From Sphingobium terrigena (GTDB lineage: Bacteria > Pseudomonadota > Alphaproteobacteria > Sphingomonadales > Sphingomonadaceae), in assembly GCF_003591655.1 (NCBI RefSeq), contig NZ_QVRA01000005.1:1-64000 (forward strand): 64,000 nt of DNA. The letters are read 5' to 3'. Shown in pieces: positions 43,671-53,914 of this stretch. The notes under the pieces were generated by a model that saw only the letters and a list, made by a program, of their open reading frames with translations, had not been told where the DNA came from and ran no database searches. Numbering within the stretch: position 1 is the first letter of the stretch; every line of letters begins with the position of its first letter. The translations under genes were made by a program, and so were the position numbers.

Positions 43671-45136
43671 GTTTCAGCCCGTCTGCGGACCAGTCCCGAA
43701 CAATCCGTCCACCCAGTTGCCGCTCCACGCTCAGGGTGATGAGGCGGCTGCCAAAGCCATCGGAATGGGTCGGCTGAACCGCCGGGCCACCCTGCTCACG
43801 CCAATCAATACGAACATCCGGGCCTTCGCGGGTGATATGGAGGGCAATCCTGCCGTCTGGCGTCGATAGCGCGCCATATTTGGCGGCGTTGGTCGCCAGT
43901 TCATGGAACAGCAGCGCCAACGGCGTCGCCGAGCGGTCATCGATCGCGACATTGTCCCCCGACAGCGCGATGCGCGAACCATCCTGCGCTTTGTAGGGCG
44001 CGAAAATCTGTTCCAATATGCCCCAGAGCAGCCCCTGCCCATGGCCGACCTGCGGCGCGGATTCCGCGCTGTGGGGCCGCACGAAATCATGGGCGCGGCC
44101 GAGCGCCAGGATGCGATCGCGCAGATCGTCGGCGACATCGCTGATTTCGGGATGCTGGCGCGCCGACAGGCCGATGAGGCCTGCGATCACCGAAAAGATA
44201 TTCTTGATCCGGTGGGACAGTTCGTGCGCGATCATCTCGCGCTCTTCCATCATCAATTTCTGTTCGTGGATTTCAGTGCAGGTGCCGATCCAGCGAAGGA
44301 TATTGCCAGCCCCGTCGCGGATCGGCAGGGCGCGGCCCAGCGTCCAGCGATAGTCGCCGCTATGGTGGCGCAGGCGATATTCGATCTCATAAGGTTCGCC
44401 GGTTTCCAGCGAGCGGCGCCAGCGGCCCCAGGCGCGGTCCTGATCGTCGGGATGGAACATATCGTTCCACCCCTCGCCATCAGTCGATCCGGCCGGGACG
44501 CCGGTATATTCATACCAGCGCGCGTTATAATAATCATGATAGCCGTCCGGCAGGGTCGACCAGACCATTTGCGGCATGGTGTCGGCCAATGTGCGGAACA
44601 TGCGGTCGCTGTCGGCAATGGCGGCAGCGTCCTGGCGTTGGCGGGCGATGACGTCACGGTCGCGGCGACGCCCCTCCAGTTCGACCATCACTTGCCGCGC
44701 CAGCAGGGTCAGCCCCTGCCGCTGCATAGGGGTCAGATCGGCGCGCGGCTGCGTATCGATGACGCACAGCGCGCCCAGCGGCACGCCCGCGCCATCGACC
44801 AGCGGCGCACCTGCGTAAAAGCGGATATGCGGCGGGCCGGTGACCAGGGCATTGTCGGCAAAGCGAGGGTCGTTGCACGCATCGGGCACGACGAAAATAT
44901 CGTCCCCCAGCATCGCCAGCGCACAGAAGGACACGTCGCGCGGGGTTTCTTCAGCGTCAAGGCCAGTGCGGGCGAGGAAGCGCTGGCGCGCCTCTTCCAC
45001 GATGCTGACAAGCGCTATGGGCGCATCGCACAGGGTGGAGGCGAAGGCGGTAATTTCGTCCAGATGACGAAAACCACCGGCATCCAGATCATAGAGCGCC
45101 AGGAGCGCCCTGCGATCCGTTTCCAGACCGATACCG

Positions 45137-45144
<8 letters not shown>
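43618..45144 (-). CDS. HWE-family sensor histidine kinase with GAF and PAS domains
   Basis: The protein has 508 residues from the chosen start (ATG 45144). Residues 25-155 form a GAF domain ([20 protein letters not shown], then [20 protein letters not shown]), about 175-300 a PAS domain ([20 protein letters not shown]), then the H-box [20 protein letters not shown] (His311), N-box [18 protein letters not shown] and the W-x-E of [11 protein letters not shown] kinases typically respond to light or general stress; no cofactor site is evident. The start overlaps the murA end by 8 bases. Confidence 0.93.
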
Positions 45145-46420
<1,276 letters not shown>

Positions 46421-46607
46421 TGGTCAGGGTTAATAGCGGCAAATGCGCGCCGTGCAAGGCAAGCTACGGGCGATTTGTCGCGCCTGATTGTAACAGCCGA
46501 AACAAATGCAGCGATCTTGATCGAGTTTAGTGCGGCCAACCAAAATGCAGCCAAAAGGCGCGTGGGGCGTTTTGCCATCGTAACGAGAATTTTTAAGAGG
46601 TTTATTG

Positions 46608-47339
46608 GTGGTAACAAGTTGTTTCGCAGAAAGGCTGGCCAAGCATGTGCCGCTGTCCGACGCGGAAAAGGCGGCCCTTGCCCGGCTGGAGGAAAATCCG
46701 CGCAAGGTAAAGCGTGGCGCGATGATCCAGCGGGTCAATGATACGGTGACCGAATTGTTCGTGCTGCGTGAAGGCCGGGTGATGAGCTTTGTCATCCTGC
46801 CCGATGGCAGCCGCCAGATCCTGCGCGTCTATTTCCCCGGTGATTTTATCGGGTCAGCCAGCACCATTTATAGCAAGGCCCCCGAATCGCTGATCGCGCT
46901 GACCGATGTGGTGGTGTGCCCGTTCGACAAGCACGCGCTGCGCCGGTTGCTGGAGGAATATCCGCGGGTTGCGGCTTTGCTGTTCCTGCTGTCCAATGCC
47001 GAGCGGGTGGCGATGACCGACCGGCTGGCATCGCTGGGCCGCACATCGGCCAAGGCGCGGGTGGCGTCCTTCCTGCTCGACATGTTCGACCGGCTGCGCG
47101 TGACCGACGACGGCGTCATCGACAGTTTCGACCTGAAGCTGACGCAGGAAGAGATTGGCGATTCGATCGGCCTGACATCGGTGCATGTGAACCGCATGAT
47201 CCGCCAGATGGAGCAGGAAGGGTTGATCAGCCGTTCCAACGGGCGGATTACCCTGCACCAGATGGCGCGGCTGGAGGAAATCGGCCATTACACCAACCGG
47301 CACAAGGATATGGATCTGGACTGGCTGCCGGTCGGCTGA
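46608..47339 (+). CDS. Crp/Fnr family transcriptional regulator
   Basis: The protein has 243 residues: an N-terminal cNMP-binding-like domain (LREGRVMSFVILPDGSRQIL, then RVYFPGDFIGSASTIYSKAP) and a C-terminal winged helix (LKLTQEEIGDSIGLTSVHVN, RMIRQMEQEGLISR). It lacks the four FNR cluster cysteines and the canonical cAMP-binding motif, so the signal is unknown. AAGAGG lies 7 bases before GTG 46608; a TTG at 46605 is an alternative. It is divergent from murA. Confidence 0.9.
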   Translation: MVTSCFAERLAKHVPLSDAEKAALARLEENPRKVKRGAMIQRVNDTVTELFVLREGRVMSFVILPDGSRQILRVYFPGDFIGSASTIYSKAPESLIALTDVVVCPFDKHALRRLLEEYPRVAALLFLLSNAERVAMTDRLASLGRTSAKARVASFLLDMFDRLRVTDDGVIDSFDLKLTQEEIGDSIGLTSVHVNRMIRQMEQEGLISRSNGRITLHQMARLEEIGHYTNRHKDMDLDWLPVG

Positions 47340-47350
47340 GGTTCGCTTGT

Positions 47351-47416
47351 GTGCTCCCGCGCAGGCGGGAGCCCAGTTCGGAGCGTGGGACTGGGTTCCC
47401 GCCTGCGCGGGAACAC
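47351..47416. repeat. Inverted repeat of the GTGTTCCCGC family, copy 3
   Basis: Arms at 47351-47376 and 47391-47416 are inverted copies with two changes, separated by 14 bases. It lies between convergent genes. The right arm is identical in its core to those of copies 1 and 2. Confidence 0.9.
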
Positions 47417-47432
47417 GCTTTCTCTGCAACGC

Positions 47433-47699
47433 CTAGCGCGATTGTGGCGGTGGGCGATCGGGCGCGAAGCAGCGGGTGCAGCGGCGCCAGCAAATGAGGC
47501 CGGGCATGGCGACCGCAGGCTGGAGGCCGGGTTTGGGGTAGAGGCCGGTCAGGATGGCGGGCGACACCCCCTCCGGCGCGGCGGCGCTATGGCACATCAG
47601 GCAGTTGCGGACATATTTGGCGCGGGTGAGGCCGGAATGATCCTCCTGCGCGGCCAGGGGTGCGGGCGTTAGCAGCAGCAGCGCCAGCGCCAGTCTCAC
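47433..47699 (-). CDS. Small cytochrome c-like protein with extra cysteines
   Basis: The protein has 88 residues: a signal peptide (VRLALALLLLTPAPLAAQ), then the haem motif YVRNCLMCHSAAAPEGVSPA (CxxCH) and a C-terminal half CWRRCTRCFAP with three more cysteines. No distal Met for a normal c-type haem is obvious except MPG late in the chain. The GTG start at 47699 overlaps the stop of the upstream HNH gene by 4 bases (GTGA). I do not recognise this combination; a haem or metal relay role is possible. Confidence 0.65.
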   Translation of the reverse strand: MRLALALLLLTPAPLAAQEDHSGLTRAKYVRNCLMCHSAAAPEGVSPAILTGLYPKPGLQPAVAMPGLICWRRCTRCFAPDRPPPQSR

Positions 47700-48262
47700 G
47701 CCAGCAACTCGACGTCCCAATAGAGCCAGTCATGCCAGCTTTCGTGCAGATAGCCGGGCGGGAAGGCGCGGCCATGTTCCTGCAAATGCCAGCTGGTCGG
47801 GCGGATCGGCTGGACGTGGAGCTGCATCCCCGCCTGCTTGGGGGTGCGCCCGCCCTTTTTGAGGTTGCAGGGCGAACAGGCGGTCGCGACATTTTCCCAT
47901 GTGGTGCGGCCACCGGCGCGGCGCGGGACGACATGGTCGAAGGTCAAATCGCTGGTGCTGCCGCAATATTGGCAGCTGAATTTGTCGCGCAGGAACAGGT
48001 TGAAGCGGGTGAAGGCGGGATGTTCTGACGGCTTCACATAATGTTTGAGCGCGATGACCGAGGGGATTTTCATGTCCAGGCTGGGGCTATGCACCTGCCG
48101 CGCATAGGAGGCGATGATGTCGACCCGGTCGAGAAACACCGCCTTGATCGCGGTCTGCCACGGCCACAGGCTCAGCGGATAATAGCTGAGCGGGGTGTAA
48201 TCTGCATTCAACACCAGTGCCGGACAGTTTTCCGGATGTCGTATTAGGTCGGGATGGTACAT
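47696..48262 (-). CDS. HNH endonuclease domain protein
   Basis: The protein has 188 residues. The zinc-ribbon-like CQYCGSTSDLTFDHVVPRRA and GGRTTWENVATACSPCNLKK form the HNH fold, with the catalytic His in DHVVP. The N-terminal ADYTPLSYYPLSLWPWQTAI, then KAVFLDRVDII, is the conserved lead of this common family in proteobacteria. It is a probable nuclease of unknown target, not tied to a restriction system. It overlaps the small cytochrome gene by 4 bases. Confidence 0.9.
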   Translation of the reverse strand: MYHPDLIRHPENCPALVLNADYTPLSYYPLSLWPWQTAIKAVFLDRVDIIASYARQVHSPSLDMKIPSVIALKHYVKPSEHPAFTRFNLFLRDKFSCQYCGSTSDLTFDHVVPRRAGGRTTWENVATACSPCNLKKGGRTPKQAGMQLHVQPIRPTSWHLQEHGRAFPPGYLHESWHDWLYWDVELLA

Positions 48263-48356
48263 AGAAAGCCTCTACCCCCTTGCCGACGCTGCTGATCCAC
48301 CAGCAACATGACGTCAGTATGACAGCATTAACCTCTATCGCCCGTCAAGAGCCTGT

Positions 48357-49334
48357 ATGACATCATCCACCGCACCACAGCATATGGTGACCCGCTTTGC
48401 CCCCAGCCCCACCGGGCGGCTGCATGTCGGCCACGCCTGGTCGGCGCTGCTGGCGCACGACATGGCGCGGGCGGCGGGGGGCGCGTTCCGGCTGCGGATC
48501 GAGGACATAGACGGCACCCGCAGCCGCGCGGAGCATGTTGCGGGGATCTTGGAGGATTTGGCTTGGCTGGGGATAGGCTGGGACGGCGAGGTCATGTTCC
48601 AGTCGCAGCGGCTGGCGCAGTATGACGTGGCGCTGGCGCGGTTGCGGGGCATGGGGCTGCTCTATCCCTGTTTCTGCACGCGGGCGGATATTGCCGCCAG
48701 CGCCAACGCGCCGCATGGGCCGGAGGGGGCGGTGTATCCGGGGACGTGCCGGGAGTTGAGCGCGGATGAGCGGGCGCGACGGATGGACGCGGGGGCGGCT
48801 CATGCGTGGCGGATCGATATGGGGCAGGCGGTGGCGCGGGTTGGGATGGTGGAATGGCGGGCATCACCCTTCCCCTTCAGGGGAGGGGACGGGGGTGGGG
48901 GCTTGCCCCAGGCGCTTTACCAAGACGATAGCCCCCACCCCCACCCCAACCCCTCCCCTGAAGGGGAGGGGCTAAATCACGCCCATCCTCTCCTCCATGG
49001 CGACGTGGTGCTGGCGCGCAAGGATGCGCCTGCCAGCTATCACCTGTCCTGCACGCTGGACGATGCGGCGATGGGGGTGAGCCATGTGTTGCGCGGCGAC
49101 GATCTGCTGGGCGCGACGGACGTGCATCGGCTGTTGCAGGCACTTCTGGGCCTGCCCTCCCCTGTCTATATCCATCATCCCTTGCTGGTGGACGCAGATG
49201 GCAGGCGGCTGGCCAAGCGGAGCGGGTCGATTGCGCTGGCGGATTTGCGGGCGCAGGGCATGGACCCGGCGCGCCTGGTCGCTGACCTAAGGGACAGGCG
49301 CTTTCCGGTTGGCATCAGGCTGGCAAGCGCCTAG
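48357..49334 (+). CDS. gluQ: Glutamyl-Q tRNA(Asp) synthetase, interrupted in frame by a palindromic repeat
   Basis: Attaches glutamate to queuosine in the anticodon of tRNA-Asp. The protein has 325 residues. The HIGH-like RFAPSPTGRLHVGHAWSA, the zinc ligands in YPCFCTRAD and YPGTCRE, GDVVLARKDAPASYHLSCTL, and the KMSKS-like RRLAKRSGS are present. Residues about 170-206 (PFPFRGGDGGGGLPQALYQD, then DSPHPHPNPSPEGEG) are unlike the family and are encoded by an inverted repeat at 48872-48966, inserted without breaking the frame. The insertion is between the zinc and catalytic parts; the protein may remain active. Confidence 0.9.
   Translation: MTSSTAPQHMVTRFAPSPTGRLHVGHAWSALLAHDMARAAGGAFRLRIEDIDGTRSRAEHVAGILEDLAWLGIGWDGEVMFQSQRLAQYDVALARLRGMGLLYPCFCTRADIAASANAPHGPEGAVYPGTCRELSADERARRMDAGAAHAWRIDMGQAVARVGMVEWRASPFPFRGGDGGGGLPQALYQDDSPHPHPNPSPEGEGLNHAHPLLHGDVVLARKDAPASYHLSCTLDDAAMGVSHVLRGDDLLGATDVHRLLQALLGLPSPVYIHHPLLVDADGRRLAKRSGSIALADLRAQGMDPARLVADLRDRRFPVGIRLASA
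48872..48966. repeat. Palindromic repeat inserted inside gluQ
   Basis: Outer arms CCCCTTCAGGGGAGGGG (48872-48888) and CCCCTCCCCTGAAGGGG (48950-48966) are perfect, and inner arms GGGGGTGGGGGC (48891-48902) and GCCCCCACCCCC (48931-48942) are perfect. The interval of 28 bases is not repeated. The insertion adds about 37 codons to gluQ in frame. Confidence 0.92.
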
Positions 49335-49343
49335 AACCGACTT

Positions 49344-49580
49344 ATGAATACCGTCCTAGTCATCGCCCTCGCCCTTGCCATGGCCGCAACTCTGTTTGCG
49401 CTGATCCGTGGCATCATCAGCTTCCTTCAGGTCACCAAGGAAGAACTGAACGCGCCTGAAGGCAGCGGTCCCGGCCCCTCGCGGCTCAAGCAGAACAAGA
49501 TGATGTTGAACCGCGTGCTGTTTCAGGCCGGTGCGATCATCATCGTTGCCATCATGCTGCTGGCCAAGGGTAATAGCTGA
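49344..49580 (+). CDS. HIG1 domain membrane protein
   Basis: The protein has 78 residues with two transmembrane helices (about 4-28 and 55-75) joined by a polar loop with SGPGPSRLKQNKMMLNRVLF, the HIG1 pattern. Eukaryotic relatives stabilise respiratory supercomplexes; bacterial members are uncharacterised, but are thought to associate with terminal oxidases. It precedes the PduO-type gene by 4 bases and is probably co-transcribed with it. Confidence 0.85.
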   Translation: MNTVLVIALALAMAATLFALIRGIISFLQVTKEELNAPEGSGPGPSRLKQNKMMLNRVLFQAGAIIIVAIMLLAKGNS

Positions 49581-49584
49581 CCCG

Positions 49585-50154
49585 ATGGTCAAGCTGAACA
49601 AGATCTACACCCGCACCGGGGACGCGGGGACGACCGGTCTTGTCGATGGATCGCGCCTGCCCAAGCACGCGCCGCGGATGCAGGCGGTGGGCGATGTCGA
49701 TGAAGCCAATAGCGCGCTGGGACTGGCGATCATCGCGATGGGCGATAGGCCCGAAGCCGCGTGGCTGACGACGATCCAGAATGATCTGTTCGATCTGGGC
49801 GCGGATCTGGCAACGCCGATCCCCGATGGGGCGGACGAGCCATGGGCGCTGCGGATCATCGCCGGTCAGGTCAAACGGCTGGAGGATCAGATCGATGCGA
49901 TGAACGCCGATCTCGCCCCGCTCGACAGCTTCATCCTGCCCGGCGGTTCGCCTGCCGCTGCCGCGATCCATCTGGCCCGCGCGATCACGCGGCGGGCGGA
50001 ACGCAGCGCGACGGCGGCGGCGGTCGAGGTCGCGCTCAACCCGCAGGCTCTCGCCTATCTCAACCGGCTGTCCGACCTGCTGTTCGTGCTGGCGCGGCGG
50101 GTGAATGATAATGGCGCGGCCGATGTCAAATGGGTGCCGGGCGCGTCGCGCTGA
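49585..50154 (+). CDS. Cob(I)alamin adenosyltransferase, PduO type
   Basis: The protein has 189 residues. LNKIYTRTGDAGTTGLVDGS is the nucleotide-binding N-terminus, and FILPGGSPAAAAIHLARAIT, RRAERSATAAA and LNRLSDLLFVLARRVN complete the five-helix PduO fold. It makes adenosylcobalamin for B12-dependent enzymes. No other cobalamin genes are near. The ATG at 49585 follows the HIG1 gene by 4 bases. Confidence 0.94.
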   Translation: MVKLNKIYTRTGDAGTTGLVDGSRLPKHAPRMQAVGDVDEANSALGLAIIAMGDRPEAAWLTTIQNDLFDLGADLATPIPDGADEPWALRIIAGQVKRLEDQIDAMNADLAPLDSFILPGGSPAAAAIHLARAITRRAERSATAAAVEVALNPQALAYLNRLSDLLFVLARRVNDNGAADVKWVPGASR

Positions 50155-50279
50155 TCGCGCCGCTATCTGACTCAGCTACGGCACGGCTCGTCCCGCTTGG
50201 CAAAATTAACCCTGTTTCTTTGGAATCCATTTAGCTCGCCCCGCGACGTTGCGGCCCATTCGCAATTACGGGGCCATCC

Positions 50280-51128
50280 ATGCATTTCTATCTCGCGACG
50301 TCTTTCATTTTCCCGCGCTCGCTGCGCCTGCGCCTGTTCACCCTCTGCTTCATTGTCACCCATTTGCCGCTGCTGGGCTATAGCAGTTGGGGGCTGGCGA
50401 CCGGGCGGATCGCGCTGACCGAGTTTGTCCTGCTGACGTTGATGACAGTTTTCGGCACGGCAATCGCCCTCATGGGCATCGGCGCGCTGCTCAATCCCAT
50501 TCATGCGCTGGCAGAGACGCTGAACCGCAAGGCGGAGACCGCGCTGCCCGAAATGGGCGATGTGATCCAGACGCTCTATGCCGGGGTCCATCGCGCCGCC
50601 AGCACGGCGCGCGCGCAGATCGATGACCTGCAGGTCGCGGCGCATGAGGACCCGCTGACCGGCATTGCCAACCGGCGCGGCTTTCTGGCGCAGATCGATG
50701 CCCTGCCCCGCGACCAGCGCCGGGGGTGTGTCGCCATCATCGACATCGACCATTTCAAGCAGGTGAACGACCAGCTGGGCCATGATGAGGGCGACCGGGT
50801 GCTGGCAGCCTTTGCCGATCGCCTGTCGGCGCAGCTGCGCCGCGTCGACAAGGTCGCGCGCTGGGGTGGCGAGGAGTTTGTAATCTTCTTCCATGGCGCG
50901 GCGGAGGATGAAGCCTGCTGGTCGCTGGCACGGATTACCAGCCAGATGCGGCAGGAGCCGATCGGCCGGATTCATGGCCGCCCGATCAGCTTTTCCGCCG
51001 GGGTGTGCCGCTGGACCGGGGACGTAGTGGATGGTGCGATCGCTGCGGCGGACACGGCGCTCTATGAGGCCAAGCAGTCGGGGCGCGACCGGATTTGTCG
51101 GGCGAGTGCGGCGGTGCAGATGGTGTGA
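50280..51128 (+). CDS. Membrane-bound diguanylate cyclase (GGDEF)
   Basis: The protein has 282 residues. Two transmembrane helices (about 15-38 and 45-72) with almost no periplasmic loop precede a short coiled linker and the GGDEF domain: DPLTGIANRRGFLAQIDA, IIDIDHFKQVNDQLGHDEGD and the active-site WGGEEFVIFF. RRVD five residues before GGEEF is an intact inhibitory I-site. It synthesises cyclic di-GMP; no sensor domain is evident, so its signal may be membrane-related. Confidence 0.93.
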   Translation: MHFYLATSFIFPRSLRLRLFTLCFIVTHLPLLGYSSWGLATGRIALTEFVLLTLMTVFGTAIALMGIGALLNPIHALAETLNRKAETALPEMGDVIQTLYAGVHRAASTARAQIDDLQVAAHEDPLTGIANRRGFLAQIDALPRDQRRGCVAIIDIDHFKQVNDQLGHDEGDRVLAAFADRLSAQLRRVDKVARWGGEEFVIFFHGAAEDEACWSLARITSQMRQEPIGRIHGRPISFSAGVCRWTGDVVDGAIAAADTALYEAKQSGRDRICRASAAVQMV

Positions 51129-51171
51129 ATAGATAGTCTGCAACATAGTTACAATATGGCCCCTCCCCCGG

Positions 51172-51192
51172 CCCCTCCCCGCCGGGGAGGGG
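51172..51192. repeat. GC-rich hairpin between GGDEF and DUF1176 genes
   Basis: A perfect 9-bp stem CCCCTCCCC / GGGGAGGGG with loop GCC, followed by AGTTAAAACG. It lies between convergent genes and could terminate either. There is no T-run. Confidence 0.65.
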
Positions 51193-51210
51193 AGTTAAAA
51201 CGTCTCGGTA

Positions 51211-52257
51211 TTATTCGACGACGCGGGCGGTCCAGGTGGTGATCCAGTGCCAGGCGCCGCGACATTCGCCCATGGCCGCAGCCTCGATCAGGCGGAAGCG
51301 CTGGCCGTCCCAGACATAGGCTTCGCTGCCGCCGCAATCGCCCAGCCCCCGCCCCTTGGCGAAACTGTCGAGCCGCGATTTTTCCGGGGTCCAGCCGACA
51401 TTGACCAGCATCGGGTGGCCCGCTTCCTCGCTCCAGCCCGGCTTGAAGTCGAAGGCGGCGAAGCGGAAGGCGCGGCGGCCCGGCACGCCGGTGGCGATGA
51501 CCGGCACGGACGAGAAATTATAGGCACCCGATCCGCAAGGGACCAGGATGAGCGTTTCGGTCTTGGACAGGCGGTGCAGGTCCGGGGTCTGGTCGCTGCG
51601 CATGTCGTCGGTGCAGCCGGTATATTTGCCGAGCGCGGTCAGTTCCTCGCGCCACAGGGCGGCGGGCGCGGGACCGGCGGGGATGAGCGCGCGACGGATG
51701 GCGGGGGCTGCTGGTGCGGGCTTTACCGCCGTCGGACCAAGCGCGCCGGTGGCGATCAGCGCAGTCGTCGTCCCTGCCCTGCCCTGCCGCGCGTCCATAT
51801 AGCGCAGCGCCGCGCCTGCCCCGGCGAGCGAGGGGCGACCATAGAGCTTGGCACCAGCGCGCACTTCCATGGTGGAGCCGCGCGCCATGGCGATGGCGAG
51901 GGCGGAGGCCTGTGGTCCGCGGATCGTCGCTTCGCCGTCGCGGGCGATGGCACTGGCGATTTTGCGGCCATCGACGGACAGGGTGACGTCGGCCTGGCCC
52001 TTGCCTTCGCGGCTGATCCAGACTTCGGCCTGGGCATCGGGTCCGGCGGCGCGGGCGATGCCGATCATCAGCGGGATGTCGGGCAGGTCGCCGCCTTCGG
52101 GCAGCAGCGCGACGGCTTCGCACCGGTTGCGATTGTCGCAGCCGATGGTCCAGTCCTTATAGGTTTCCAGCGCCCCCGGCTTTGGCGCCTGCGCCATGGC
52201 CGTAGCCGATCCCAGCGTGACCGCCAGCGCGGCCGCGAAAAGTCTGTTTGCCCCCAT
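51211..52257 (-). CDS. DUF1176 family exported protein
   Basis: The protein has 348 residues with a signal peptide (LFAAALAVTLGSATAMAQAP). The mature part has TYKDWTIGCDNRNRCEAVAL near the start, an Ala/Pro linker around 190, and a C-terminal block with GLGDCGGSEAYVWDGQRFRL and GECRGAWHWITTWTARV. These match DUF1176, periplasmic proteins of unknown function with conserved cysteine pairs that probably form disulfides. It is monocistronic. Confidence 0.9.
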   Translation of the reverse strand: MGANRLFAAALAVTLGSATAMAQAPKPGALETYKDWTIGCDNRNRCEAVALLPEGGDLPDIPLMIGIARAAGPDAQAEVWISREGKGQADVTLSVDGRKIASAIARDGEATIRGPQASALAIAMARGSTMEVRAGAKLYGRPSLAGAGAALRYMDARQGRAGTTTALIATGALGPTAVKPAPAAPAIRRALIPAGPAPAALWREELTALGKYTGCTDDMRSDQTPDLHRLSKTETLILVPCGSGAYNFSSVPVIATGVPGRRAFRFAAFDFKPGWSEEAGHPMLVNVGWTPEKSRLDSFAKGRGLGDCGGSEAYVWDGQRFRLIEAAAMGECRGAWHWITTWTARVVE

Positions 52258-52330
52258 GCGTTAACCATAATGGATTTGCGGGTAGAGGGATAGAGTCTCG
52301 TTACGTGGTCGTATTAAATTCAAGCGGCAG

Positions 52331-52358
52331 GACTGGGTTCCCGCCAGCGCGGGAACAC
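52331..52358. repeat. Half copy of the GTGTTCCCGC repeat
   Basis: GACTGGGTTCCCGCC followed by AGCGCGGGAACAC matches the right arm of copies 1-3; the left arm is replaced by unrelated sequence (GTATTAAATTCAAGCGGCAG). It lies upstream of the DUF1176 gene and downstream of nupC. Confidence 0.75.
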
Positions 52359-52366
52359 GCAATGCG

Positions 52367-53692
52367 TCAGCGCAGGCTGAGCATCAGGCCGGCCAGCGCG
52401 GCGCTCATGAGGTTGGCGAGGCTGCCGGCGACCAGCGCCTTCAACCCCAGCTTGGCGATCATCGGACGCTGGTTGGGGGCCAGGTTGCCGGTTACCGCCA
52501 TCTGGATCGCGATCGAGCTGAAATTGGCGAAACCGCATAGCGCGAAGGTGACGATGGCGACGCTGGCGGGGGACAGCGTCCCCTGCACCTGCCCCAGATT
52601 GATATAGGCGACAAATTCATTCAGCACGACCTTGGTACCGAACAGACCTCCCGCGACCTGCGCTTCTTCCCATGGGATGTTGAGCAGATACATGACCGGC
52701 GAAAAGACATAGCCCAGCAGTTGCTGGAAGCTGAGCGTAGGGTAACCGAACACGCCGCCAATGCCGCCCAATATGCCGTTCGCCAGCGCGACCAGCGCGA
52801 CGAAGGCCAGCACCATCGCGCCGACTGCGACCGCGAGTTTCACGCCGGTCTGCGCGCCCTGGGCTGCGGCCATGATGATGTTGGCGGGCTTTTCCTCGTC
52901 ATGGCTGGCGACGGGCATGGGTTCGCCCGGCGTGCCTTCGGGCAGCAGCGCGGCTGGCCCTGCCCCGCTGATCCGCGCTTCGGGCAGGTGAATGTCAGGA
53001 TCGTCACCCAGCGGCAATTCGCCCTGCACCGGCAGGCGCGTGTCGGGCATCATGATCTTGGCCATCAGCAGCCCGCCGGGCGCAGCCATGAAGCTGGCGG
53101 CAAGGAGATAGTCGATCTTGATCCCCATCGAGGCATAGGCGGCAAGGATGGTGCCCGCGACCCCGGCCATGCCGCTGGTCATCACGGTGAAGAGTTGCGG
53201 CGGGGTGAGGCCGGCCAGATAGGGGCGGATGACGAGCGGGCTTTCGCTCTGGCCGACGAAAATGTTGGCGGCAGCGCACAGGCTTTCCACCTTCGACACG
53301 CCCGTCACCGCCTCGATCGCGCCGCCGACCCAGCGGACGATGAACTGCATGACCCCCAGATAATAGAGGATCGACACCAGGCTGGCGAAGAAGATGATGA
53401 CCGGCAGCGCGGCGATGGCAAAGCTGGCCCCGCCGATTTCGGGACTGGCGAGCGGGCCGAAGATGAAATTGGTGCCCGCCTGCGCATAGCCGAGCAGGTT
53501 CGACACCCCCTTCGACATGCCCGCAATGACCGCGCGCCCGGCGGGGACATAGAGGACCAGCAGGGCAATGCCCGCCTGCAACAGGAAGGCCGCGCCCACG
53601 ACCCGCAGCCGGATGGCGCGGCGGTCGGACGACAGGGCAATGGCGATGGCAAGGATGAGCAAGATGCCCGCAAGACCGATGAGAAGATGCAT
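52367..53692 (-). CDS. nupC: Concentrative nucleoside transporter, NupC/CNT family
   Basis: The protein has 441 residues with about ten hydrophobic helices. The conserved CNT blocks are NIFVGQSESPLVIRPYLAGL, VMTSGMAGVAGTILAAYASM, GTKVVLNEFVAYINLGQVQG and FALCGFANFSSIAIQMAVTG. It imports nucleosides with protons or sodium. A hydrophilic loop (about 225-265, PEARISGAGPAALLPEGTPG) is somewhat longer than usual. It is monocistronic. Confidence 0.94.
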   Translation of the reverse strand: MHLLIGLAGILLILAIAIALSSDRRAIRLRVVGAAFLLQAGIALLVLYVPAGRAVIAGMSKGVSNLLGYAQAGTNFIFGPLASPEIGGASFAIAALPVIIFFASLVSILYYLGVMQFIVRWVGGAIEAVTGVSKVESLCAAANIFVGQSESPLVIRPYLAGLTPPQLFTVMTSGMAGVAGTILAAYASMGIKIDYLLAASFMAAPGGLLMAKIMMPDTRLPVQGELPLGDDPDIHLPEARISGAGPAALLPEGTPGEPMPVASHDEEKPANIIMAAAQGAQTGVKLAVAVGAMVLAFVALVALANGILGGIGGVFGYPTLSFQQLLGYVFSPVMYLLNIPWEEAQVAGGLFGTKVVLNEFVAYINLGQVQGTLSPASVAIVTFALCGFANFSSIAIQMAVTGNLAPNQRPMIAKLGLKALVAGSLANLMSAALAGLMLSLR

Positions 53693-53785
53693 GAAGGGCT
53701 TTCGCGGGAAGAGTGGTGGCGCGACTATATGAGCGCCGCGCGGACATGGCGAGTCTGAGTTGTTCGACGAGCGAGAAGCGTGCTG

Positions 53786-53914
53786 TCAGTCGGCTGCGAT
53801 AGGCACATGCGCCGCGATGAAGGCGACAAAGGCGGGATCATCGCGGACGGCATCGAAATCGGAGTCGATTGCGATGGCTTCGATATCTAACACGCCCTCC
53901 GTGCTAGCCCAACG
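53786..53914 (-). pseudogene. Detached in-frame tail of the TPR protein
   Basis: In the same frame after the TGA (53917-53915), the codons read RWASTEGVLDIEAIAIDSDF, then DAVRDDPAFVAFIAAHVPIA and AD, to a TGA at 53788-53786. LDIEAI..D.DFDAVRDDPAF is the usual closing motif of TPR proteins of this type. A single nonsense change (for example CGA or TGG to TGA) would explain it; read-through in a TGA-C context is another possibility. Confidence 0.65.
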
